Of a stretch of 64,000 nucleotides of DNA, positions 55,667 through 64,000 are shown piece by piece. Every line of letters starts with the position of its first letter. Position 1 is the stretch's first letter. This DNA is from Corynespora cassiicola (taxonomy: Eukaryota > Ascomycota > Dothideomycetes > Pleosporales > Corynesporascaceae): the NCBI GenBank assembly GCA_022059125.1, contig JAEUWY010000008.1, positions 124,001 through 188,000 of the forward strand. The letters run 5' to 3'. The position numbers were made by a program, and so were the translations under genes. A model generated the notes under the pieces. That model saw nothing but the letters and a program-made list of their open reading frames with translations. It was not told the origin of the DNA and ran no database searches.

Positions 55667-57679
55667 TCATACTACCTTTGGCATCTTCATCTTCGCAGCC
55701 TGTGCTCTCACAGCCTTTAGCTGCTGCAAGTCCCTCTCAAAATTCTCTATTAGCCGCCGAACGCTGGCAGAATACAACTCTTGTTGCTGTCGCTTGTTTT
55801 CGCCAACCGATGCCTGCAGTTTCTCCAGTTTCTTTAGTTTCACAGTGTAATCAGAGCGAGCCTTCTTTTCCTGCGCCTTTGCAGTAGCTAAAGCCTTCGT
55901 GTCATTCTTCTTCTTTGCCTGAGCCGCCTGCTTCTTCAAATCATCTGCCACCTTCTTCGCAGCAGCAACGATTGGCTCCTGGGACGGGATTTCTTTCTGT
56001 ACTCGTCGGATCTCCTCGTCCAGCTGTTCTTTCTTCTTAATCTGCTGTTTGTACCAGTTGTTACTTTCTTGAGTCATCGGTTTCTGCGTCCCTTCTTTCG
56101 AGCGTAGCTGTCTTTCTAACTTCTGCAGCTCGTCCATCTTCGCTTCAATCTTTGGTTCTGCCCAATTGAGCTGAGTCATCACCCAAGAAGCTGCCTTCTT
56201 ATCGACCTGCAGCAGGTGATCCCTCATAAAAGGTTTCCACATGGCTGCTACATCTACCTTCGTTTGATAGCCGAAATGAGGAATGTTTTTGAGCTCCTTT
56301 TCCACATTGTCGATACTGCGCTGCATGTTGGCCTTGACTTCCTTGTCTTGCATGTACTTGAAAACCGCTATTGTCTGATCAATGGTCAGTCTCATTTTCA
56401 AGAAATCAGATCTGGACATGCGTACTGCTCGGAGAACGCTGAGATATATGGTCGAATCTGACGCCCCGCTCAGACTGCTCTGAACCGCAGATCGAAATCT
56501 GGCTTGGCGTATAGGCTGACTCGTAGCCCATATCCGTGCTTTGTATGAGTTGATTTCTGAACCGCAGAGGACGAAGTCCTCTGTATTGCCATAGGAGCCT
56601 AGTGCTTGGAAAACGAGGTCATTGAGGGATGTTTGGGTCACAAAGCCCGCCCCGTTGGGTATGTTTGGTCTGGAATCTACTCTCGATTTTGATATGTCTT
56701 TTTTCCAGAAGCTCAGGAAGAAAGACTTCAACGACCCTTCCTTTTTTGCGGCATGTGCGATGAATAGCTTGATGGTTTGGAGCTATTGTTATCAGCTCTT
56801 TGCTCCCGCATTTATCCAATCCAACTTACTTCTACAATGTGTTCCGTCACATAGTCGGCCGTATTTGAAGGAACCTTGCGGAAATTTATAACTTCCATAT
56901 CAGTAACCTTGTTTGATCTGTAGTTTAAAACATTCTTCTCATCATCGGCTCCAACTCCTTTGTATAGATCGGAGGCACCGGGATAATTCAAGTTCAAAAT
57001 GGTGAGAGTCTGCCCTCCTCCAACGTTTGGCTTGAAAGTGCGGATATCCCGCTCTCCCAGTCTATACACAACTTCCGGGGGTGTTGTTGGTGCGGGAGAT
57101 GGTGCAGCATCGAATTCGACGACGAGATCTTTCACATTCCTTGCGACGACGGCCTCTGCTTCGACCTCTACTTCAACTTCATCTTCCCCACATGGAACCA
57201 GAATTTCACAGGTATCGTATGCCTTTGTGGCGTATGGAACCTGGATATTAGGCCACTTCAAGGGTGTAGCTTGAGGGGTCGGGGAACTCTTGCTTGGAGG
57301 CGTTGGTGTCTGGCCTCCTCCAAACTGTTGTGGTGTCTTTTTTGGTGTCTGCTGAGGCTTTTTTGGAGGTTGTGGTTTTGGCTGTGGTTTTGGCTGTGGT
57401 TTTGGCTGTGGTTTTGGCTGTGGTTTTGGCTTTGATTTGGCTCTCTTCTCTAAAGAACGAACTCTACTATCTACTAAAGTAGATTCATGCTTTAACGAAT
57501 TTTCATCGTGGAGTGCTAGTATTTTACGGCTGAGTACCTAGTTAGATGAAAACACAAAGAGTATACGAACAGGTCTTGGCCTACGCCTCGCTTGGTATTA
57601 GACCAGCTTGTGCAAGGTAAGTGACAAAACTTCCAATTGCGAAGAGCATTAAGAACTGGCTAGCAGATAGAATGCGCAT
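55667..57679 (-). CDS. Secreted protein with PKPQ repeats and C-terminal coiled coil
   Basis: Three exons: 57585-57679, 56830-57529 and 55667-56782, giving 636 residues. It starts with a signal peptide ('LSASQFLMLFAIGSFVTYL', cleavage expected after 'AQA'), then a Kex2-like dibasic site ('RSLEKR'), a PKPQ repeat, and a Pro/Thr-rich linker. A domain at about 90-370 includes 'YATKAYDTCEILVPC', 'TILNLNYPGASDLYKG', 'TADYVTEHIVELQTIKLFI' and 'WATSQPIRQARFRSAVQ'. The 'EHIVELQTIKLF' motif resembles segments seen C-terminal to GH18 domains in some fungal chitinases, but no glycosidase motif is present. The last 200 residues are Lys/Glu/Gln-rich coiled coil. Intron 1 (55 nt, GTAGGC donor, CTAAC branch) is inferred because it joins a clean signal peptide. 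Predicted extracellular or cell-wall; role unknown. Confidence 0.75.
57374..57433. repeat. 12 bp tandem repeat coding PKPQ
   Basis: Four perfect and one imperfect copies of GGTTTTGGCTGT, read on the minus strand as Pro-Lys-Pro-Gln units inside the secreted-protein gene. Confidence 0.9.
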
Positions 57680-58849
57680 TTCGAGATATAGCCGCTCAGT
57701 AGCCGAAAGGAGATGATTGATCGCAGAATTTGGAATACAAGGAAACAAGGCTTGGACAAAGGTATGCTACAATTAGAGACTTCGCAGAAAAAAAAACCTG
57801 AAGGCCAATAACGATGATTCATGCATGCCTATGTACATAGATGGGTGGTTTTATATTCTATGCAATCAACGCACTCGGAGTTTCGCCGTCCAGCACAATG
57901 AGACAGAAGACCACATGATGAATTCACCTCAGTCAAAATAATCGCCAATATGCTTGAATTTGGCGGAATACCGAGGGATTATTCGGAAGGTTCATCTTGA
58001 TCGTTGCCCTTATTGAGCCAGAGAGCATCGAATTGTCGGACATGTCTTCCGTTTTCCGAAAGGAATATCCGGACTGCAGCGACATTGATATTGAATCCAT
58101 AGGCATCATTATTGGTAGAAACATCTCTTAGCGTCTAGATTCAGTGTTTTTAACACCCTTAGGATGATTTTTGTCTCGGTGTTTGGCGGGGTAGTCTTAG
58201 AAGAGTCCTCAGGCGGCAAAGTCCGGACACGTAAAGGATTTGCACGGTAGCACAAAAGATTACATATTCATAAGCTTAATTAATTTAGGCAATTCTTTCA
58301 AAGAAACTTAGAGAAACAATATAGTTCTAAAATTTGATCTATAGCTAATGCGCTAGTTACACAAGCAGCTATGAATGTTTATTTTGTATGACTTAATATT
58401 GTTAATAACAAATTTAGAAATGAGGAACAATAGTTGGAATTTGCGGTTATACATGCCCTAGCAAAAAATCGAATGATGCTTCGGAGTTGCCTCTTTCGTT
58501 TTCCGACTGAGCGGAGTGGCCTTTCGGCCTTGGCACTCTGTCTGCGCCACACGCATCAGAGCGCGTAAGCTTATAAGGCACAGTCCCCGACTACGGCACC
58601 GCAATCGACTGGAAGCCCAATAAATCCAAATCTGAAATTTCTCCAGACTACAGTCTTTACAAGGTGATTTGATTCTAACGCCCCAACGACCCCCCGTTGA
58701 GAGGTCAAGCAGTGTCACACGTGATCGGATCATCACTGTGTAAATCCCCCCAAACGCATTATCAATAACTTCCCATCGTGAGTTACTACAGATTATCTCC
58801 TATATAAAATCTTCTAAAGCAATTACACAAAATCTGAATTACATGTAAA
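57680..58849. other. AT-rich divergent intergenic region
   Basis: Between divergent genes. Short frames only. It holds the promoter of the plus-strand gene near its right end. Confidence 0.5.
58801..58809 (+). promoter_or_regulatory. TATA box of the 58850 gene
   Basis: TATATAAAA, 41 bp upstream of the ATG at 58850. Confidence 0.5.
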
Positions 58850-59603
58850 ATGATTTGCGTAAGGCTTCCATCGAATATGTCACTAACTACATCGCCAAAG
58901 ATTTCGTTAGATACACCACCAGCAATGCCGGCAGCAACATCACCAGCAACTTCGCCAGCAATGTCACCAGCAATTTCACTAGAAACTTCAATAGATTCTG
59001 ACATAGATGCCATCCGCCCACCCCTCGATGAAGATCCATCTCTGAAATGGGGCTTTGTGATATACCGCTGCACCTATGGAGATGATGCCGCATGGAAACG
59101 CTTCATGGACGACCTGAACACACGTGTCCGTTTGATCCTTGAAGAAAGTAAAGCTGGGGACCTATTCGATCGTATAGACTGGTGCGTGCAGGAGGACCCT
59201 GAATTACAGCATGCCCTTCCGGAAGAGGTGCGCGAGTACGTTCTCAGTTTTCGCTTTTTTAAAAAAAAAAAAAAACCACGATTGAGGGTCAATCTGACAC
59301 GTAATTAGACGTTTCGCGGACTGGGTCGAGAATGGCGAAGAGAAAGACCATTGGATGGGGACCCCGCGATTTATGGCCTGTGTCGCCGTCGATGTGAATC
59401 ACGTTCAATGGGCACGTGAGGGTCCTCCTCCCGAAGAGTTTGATGACAAAGGGGACAGCTTTGTAACACTGGTATCATTAAGTGAAGATGAGGGACACAT
59501 GGATGTGGGATTGTCCTATCTCATACCGCGCATATATGCGCTGTTGGATGGTCCAGGTTGGGAAAACTTCGTGGTTGAAGATGGAGAAGTTGCCATTCCT
59601 TGA
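58850..59603 (+). CDS. Conserved fungal protein of unknown function
   Basis: Two exons, 58850-59235 and 59309-59603, giving 226 residues. The first 55 residues are a Thr/Ser/Pro-Ala repeat ('PAATSPATSPAMSPAIS') coded by diverged 15 bp units. The folded part follows: 'LKWGFVIYRCTYGDDAAWKR', 'FDRIDWCVQEDPELQHA', then after the intron 'RFMACVAVDVNHVQWA' and 'VGLSYLIPRIYALLDGPGWE'. I recall this block from many uncharacterised Pezizomycotina proteins; it often occurs as small multigene sets. The intron has a GTACGT donor and an ATTAG acceptor and includes a 13 nt A run; splicing replaces a low-complexity Lys stretch by 'EVRERFADWVENGEE'. Met-10 is an alternative start. No signal peptide. Function unknown. 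Confidence 0.82.
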
Positions 59604-59976
59604 CTTCATAATTGAGTTTTTTATTAGTCTAGGATATATTCAAAGCAGACCATCAATAAAAGTATAGGCCTGAACTTGTGAGGTGAATGATCGCTTTGTA
59701 AGAACCTGACATCAGTTAATATTGCCACCTACGCTATAAACTGTAACACTTTGCTTTTTAGGCAAAATTGGTTTTTTTGGTGCTCTAAATATTGTTCAGC
59801 AAGCAACTGCTAGCAAAATAGTGCTTTATTATTAAATTAAGATACCATTTGGAGAACAAGGGCCATTTGTACGATTATGGGGATGCATTTATCGTTATAT
59901 ATAAGAATATATAAAGATTCAATGACAGATAGACGTCTATGATAAGTTGGAATACACTGAAACGCTTGAGCTGCGT
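59604..59976. other. 3' spacer of two convergent genes
   Basis: AT-rich; nothing else seen. Confidence 0.55.
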
Positions 59977-61281
59977 CTATAGACTTTTGTAGCCTGGCCA
60001 TAACTCAATCGGAACCCATTCTGCCAGCCTATTCTCGAGTGAGCTATATGTGTTATGGGATGCTTGCTGATTATCCAACATGCTGTAATAAGCCTGTGCC
60101 ATGAGTGGATCGGCCCATAAACCAGGGTGGTTGAACGGAAAATCAAAACCGATTATCAGCTTTGGAGCGCCCGATACATGCCATATATCCCGTCTATAGT
60201 CCACTCTTGATACAGCATCTCTCAGTTGCCGTGCTTGATCTAACCATATCTTTGTTACCTTATCGGCACATGCTTGCATCGTTGCAAGCATCTCCAGTAC
60301 TTTGATGCCTGATTTGTTTTCAACAATCCTAATTGGAACCGCTTTTTTCGGAATACACTCCCTTTCTTTAAGGCCCCAATAGTTGATGGCCAATCGTTTG
60401 CAAGGCGGGTGTGTGAGGAACTGTGACTTTATCAGATCGATTATCTGTCCCGAAAAGGCCGATGGAACGATCATCTGATTAGAAGAAAAGGCAGCAGGTA
60501 GAAGAGAGATTTCGTATCCGCTAACTGTGCAGGTGATGCGACCGGAGAATAACCATGCAAAATAAGGATTGACTTGAAGCTGGGAAAAGTCAATCCATCT
60601 CGGTATAACTGGAAGCAAAGGATCAGGTTCCATGCCCTGTTCGGCTTTCCATTGGTTTTTCCGTGACGCCGACTGAAATCTTGAACTTGGGGGGAGTTTG
60701 TCTAAGTAATTTTGGAACGTGTACAGTGATTGGATTTCTGCGTATAGTTCCACTGGAAAATCCCATGCCTGAGTGATCCGAGCCGGCCAGTAGCTGAACG
60801 ACTCCGGACGATCCATTTTACAGGCATTGGTTATTGCGAATTTAACTTCCTGTTTAATAGATCTGTAGTCATATTTGTTTGTGAGTTTTGAGCTGATATC
60901 TTCCTCAGTTTTGAATTCCCCAAACGAAATGGGGGGAGTTTTGGATGAAGCAAATACGCTCCTAATTATGGCTGGTTTGACTGTATCGCGCCAATATTCG
61001 GACATATTCCAGGCACAAAGTTGAACCTCTGGATTAGAGAAGCTCAGTATAATTGTGAGAAGCTCTGAGATATTGAATACTCGCTGAGTTACTGGCCCGA
61101 ATGAGAGTTGCGAAGTGGGAGCGTTAGTTTGTGGTAGCGGTTTGTGTTCATGATTTGCATAGTCCCCAAGTGTCTCGCCACCTGAACAAATATCTTTGCT
61201 GTACTGATCGGTTTGTTTTTCAATTGCTTCCATGGCATTTTGTTTCCACAAACGAGTTGCAGAAATTTCCCATATTAACAT
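59977..61281 (-). CDS. F-box-like protein
   Basis: An uninterrupted frame; from the first in-frame ATG (61281, 'MLIWEISATRLWKQNAMEAI') it is 434 residues. The frame is open farther upstream without an ATG, so an extra 5' exon is possible. Residues about 65-105 ('RVFNISELLTIILSFSNPEV' then 'AWNMSEYWRDTVK') match the short F-box-like motif that many fungal proteins carry after a variable N terminus. The region beyond has conserved Trp/Pro-rich segments ('IPRWIDFSQLQVNPYFAWLF') and 'HPPCKRLAINYWGLKERE', seen in such proteins near an extension that I cannot name. It is in an AT-rich block next to other fast-evolving genes. The partner is likely Skp1, the target unknown. Confidence 0.7.
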   Translation of the reverse strand: MLIWEISATRLWKQNAMEAIEKQTDQYSKDICSGGETLGDYANHEHKPLPQTNAPTSQLSFGPVTQRVFNISELLTIILSFSNPEVQLCAWNMSEYWRDTVKPAIIRSVFASSKTPPISFGEFKTEEDISSKLTNKYDYRSIKQEVKFAITNACKMDRPESFSYWPARITQAWDFPVELYAEIQSLYTFQNYLDKLPPSSRFQSASRKNQWKAEQGMEPDPLLPVIPRWIDFSQLQVNPYFAWLFSGRITCTVSGYEISLLPAAFSSNQMIVPSAFSGQIIDLIKSQFLTHPPCKRLAINYWGLKERECIPKKAVPIRIVENKSGIKVLEMLATMQACADKVTKIWLDQARQLRDAVSRVDYRRDIWHVSGAPKLIIGFDFPFNHPGLWADPLMAQAYYSMLDNQQASHNTYSSLENRLAEWVPIELWPGYKSL

Positions 61282-62622
61282 GGGCAAAGCTTTCTTCTTC
61301 TCAAAGTACGCAGGTACTATTTCCCGAGGAACGGCAGGAACATATGATATTGGCTCCAATCGGAATTCAGAGGATTTTGTCTTTTTTGACGGTTCCTGGG
61401 CATGATGATGGCAATCGAGAGTTTATGAGGTTTGCGGTGATGATTATGGCAATTACTCTGGTCGGTAGGGCTACGTCTTTTAGCCTTGTTGCTAGCAAGT
61501 AGTTGGATGAAGAACATAACCCTCGGCTTTGAAGTATATTTCAATGCGGAAAATACAACGAGCAGGAGCAAAGCCACGGAATTTATATAATTTGTGCCTT
61601 GTTGTGCCGCTTTCAGATGTCCCAACGTCTTTGCGTTGGGAGGCCATGAACCATGGTACTCTCGAGCTTCTGCTTTGAGTTTTTCTATACAGCGCCTTTA
61701 GCAATTTTTAGAGGTCTTGAATTGTCTGTTTGTGAACAAATTTGATGCGTTATATCAATGATATGAATTTACATGGGGCATGTCTCACCGAAAAAAATTT
61801 AAATCGTCAACTTGTTCGTTGATCTATCATATCCATGATATCTGCAATACTTATTGATGGGATAGTAGTGTCGACTATGATTTTTTTGATTTTTTGGGCG
61901 ATCGCAGACTCCCAAGCCCTCTACATGCTAAACCAACTTCAGGTAAAATACCAATTCGAATAAAGCGCTATTGAAGCTTGTGCAAAGTTGGAAGACTTGA
62001 AAAACTGACAACTGTATTACTCGAATACTATTTCTCCATGGTCAGGAATCAAACGAAACTCATTTCGTTGCTCTATTCTCATTTCAGTCGTACATGTCCT
62101 AAAAACTGTTAGTGTGGAAACACGATCTCGTGAGTCATATCTTGTTGAGGCCACAAGATTTCATGAAGTTCGCGATAACAGATTGGTGGTGTTTGTCGAT
62201 TTTTGGAGCGGCGCTTCTGTATCCTTTGATGATATTGAATAGGCCACAGGTTCTGGTCCAGCCTAGTGGTCGATAGCTTTGCTCGGATAGATATCCTCTT
62301 AATTAGTCGTCTACAGCCAATGTCTTAGTATTCTTAATTAGATATGCATTCAGAAGAATACAAAAATCCATATAAGAATAAGAAGAAAAAAATTCGGGGA
62401 TCGTTGACTATTTCGTGGCGAAGAGAACCTCCACATCCCGTTTGATTTGCCCCGCCTTTCGTTCTTGCGATCGTCAGCGTCTAGTGAGAGCCTAAGCGCT
62501 CCCCACATCACGATCTATGCCCGGACGAATTCGGTCCAGAGACGGCGGCATTCAAAAGAATATATATTGTTACATTGGTCCAGTAGATTATTGTAGATTC
62601 GTCAACAAGAGGAAAGTTCAAA
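61282..62622. other. AT-rich divergent intergenic region
   Basis: No motif in any frame. A minus-strand frame at 61317-61625 has one hydrophobic stretch but no other support. A TATATAT element at about 62562-62570 is placed for the P450 promoter. Confidence 0.5.
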
Positions 62623-64000
62623 ATGCTATCAGTTATTACCTGGGGCGTCGTCGCTGTCAGCGTCGCATACTTTCTGAATGTAGGTCCATGCAAGTTTATG
62701 AGTACGACTAAAGCTAAAACCATCAGACAATATGGCTCGGTTTGACGTCCAACCTTTCAAAAATTCCCGGTCCATGGCACTCGAAGTATACCAACGCAGT
62801 TCTCCGTTATCACATCCTCACCGGCCGCCGAATCTTTTACGTCGATCAACTGCACCATATATACGGGCAGGTAGTTCGCATCGCCCCCGATGAAGTATCC
62901 GTCGCCGATCTCGATGGCTTCAGCAAAATCCACAAGATTGGTTCTGGCTTCCTCAAATCGGATTGGTACAAGGAAGCCTTGCCCGACAATCCCGGCATTT
63001 TCAACATGCAGGACCCACACCAGCATTCGTCGCGCCGGAAGCTGTTTGCGCGCGCCTTCAGCAACTCGAGCCTGCGACGCAACTGGGAGAGTGAGATACG
63101 GCTCAAGGCTGAACTGGCTGTACAAAAGATCAAGCAGGATGCACAAAATGGCAAGGCAGACTTGCTGAAATGGTGGACATTGATGGCTACGGATGTAATT
63201 GCGCATCTGAATTTTGGTGAGAGCTTCGACATGTTGAAGCTCGGGAAGGTGGGTAGATGTTGTGTGCGCTGGAACAGATGCTGACGATAACAAGCAAACG
63301 GCATATATCGACGCCCTGCAATCTGCACTACTCGGTAGCGTACTTCGTGCTGAGATGCCTTTGGTATATATGATATGCCGCATTTTACCCATCGAACGCA
63401 TCCGAAAGTATACGACTGCCAACGACATTGTTCACGAATATGGATCACACGCCATTCGAAACATGCGCAGTCAGCAAGGAAACGCACAGAATCTATTTGG
63501 CCAGATGCTAGCCGAGAGTGATGCTCCAGAGAAAGAGTTTATCACCGATGAAGATGTCCGCATTGAAGCTGGGAACCTCATCGTCGCCGGTTCAGACACA
63601 ACGGCTGTTTCGCTCACGTACCTTGTGTGGGCCGTCCTCAAAGATCCTGTGCTCCAGAGCAAGCTAGAAGAAGAGATTGCAAATCTGAGCGAAGATCTGA
63701 CTCTGGATGAGCTAGAGAAGGCACCCATTCTCAATTCTGTGATTGAGGAAACGCTGCGACTATACGGCGCCGCACCCGGTGCCCTCCCACGCACCGTTCC
63801 AGAACAAGGCACACAGATCAATGGACACCAAATTCCTCCGAAAACTGTAGTCACGACACAGGCCTATACACTGCATCGAGACCCCACTATTTTTCCAGAT
63901 CCACTCAGGTGAGTGCAATTTTCTTCACCACCCTCTTCAACCGTGATACCCCTTACTGATTAGACTTGTCACTGAGCCGCTTTGACGAGTTTGATGTTAC
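62623..64000 (+). CDS. Cytochrome P450 monooxygenase, 5' part
   Basis: Exons 62623-62679, 62727-63248, 63295-63908 and 63977 to beyond the window. Exon 1 codes an N-terminal membrane anchor ('ITWGVVAVSVAYFLN'), then 'SNLSKIPGPWHSKYTNAVLR' (Pro hinge), 'VVRIAPDEVSVADLDG', 'HSSRRKLFARAFSNSSLR' (C helix), the I-helix oxygen site 'LIVAGSDTTAVSLTYLVWA' near residue 292, and the K-helix 'VIEETLRLYGAAPGALPR' with the ExxR pair. The meander and the heme-binding Cys loop lie outside the window. ER-bound P450 of the type common in fungal secondary-metabolite or detoxification pathways. The substrate cannot be read. Exon 2 ends at a GTGGGT donor and exon 3 begins after AACAAG, a weak acceptor. The last acceptor (CTGAG) is chosen to give 'FPDPLSRFDEFDV'. 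Confidence 0.9.

Noticed and set aside
61317..61625. 102-codon minus-strand frame with one hydrophobic stretch
   Set aside because: No conservation signal or neighbour support; it overlaps the possible 5' part of the F-box-like gene.

Overview
The window is nuclear DNA of a filamentous ascomycete (Pezizomycotina). The evidence is compact genes with 45-130 nt introns (GTAAGT/GTATGT-type donors, CTAAC branch sites, YAG acceptors), fungal-only C2H2 and F-box families, pyrimidine-rich promoters, and AT-rich blocks with decayed genes beside GC-rich gene blocks. Dothideomycetes is my best guess but the sequence does not prove it. There is no sign of prokaryotic, viral or organellar DNA.

Layout. 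0-2.7 kb is AT-rich with one F-box protein gene. 2.7-34.5 kb is a GC-rich core block. It holds three large C2H2 zinc-finger genes (7.5-9.0, 19.0-23.0 and 24.9-27.7 kb), a divergent pair of ER-membrane genes (EMC3 and the signal peptidase subunit SPC2, 11.1-13.6 kb), a conserved acidic protein (14.1-15.3 kb), the oligosaccharyltransferase catalytic subunit STT3 (28.0-30.5 kb) and a proline/arginine-serine-rich protein (31.1-33.2 kb). Intergenic spaces around the regulators are several kb long and full of simple repeats. 33.9-43.3 kb is an accessory-looking, mostly AT-rich stretch with three very small Cys/His (zinc-ribbon-like) genes, an 11-residue-repeat protein, an MFS transporter and a decayed kinase-like gene. 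43.5-51.3 kb is core again: the RNA exonuclease REX1 and a 1048-residue His/Gln-rich protein. 51.3-55 kb is repeat-rich intergenic DNA. 55-64 kb is AT-rich and carries a secreted coiled-coil protein with PKPQ repeats, a conserved 226-residue protein, an F-box-like protein and the 5' part of a cytochrome P450 that runs off the end.

How genes may work together. EMC3, SPC2 and STT3 act on proteins entering the ER (membrane insertion, signal cleavage, N-glycosylation) and lie within 20 kb; EMC3 and SPC2 share one 294 bp promoter. The other feature of note is a recurring short module, [WY]-x-C-x2-C-x(11-15)-C-x(2-4)-C-...-H-x2-C-(x2-C). It forms almost the whole of three tiny genes at 34-37.4 kb and the last exon of the C2H2 gene at 24.9-27.7 kb. 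One of the tiny genes (56 aa, 37242-37412) is short enough to be missed by usual ORF cut-offs. Exon structures were derived by hand from splice signals and reading-frame continuity.
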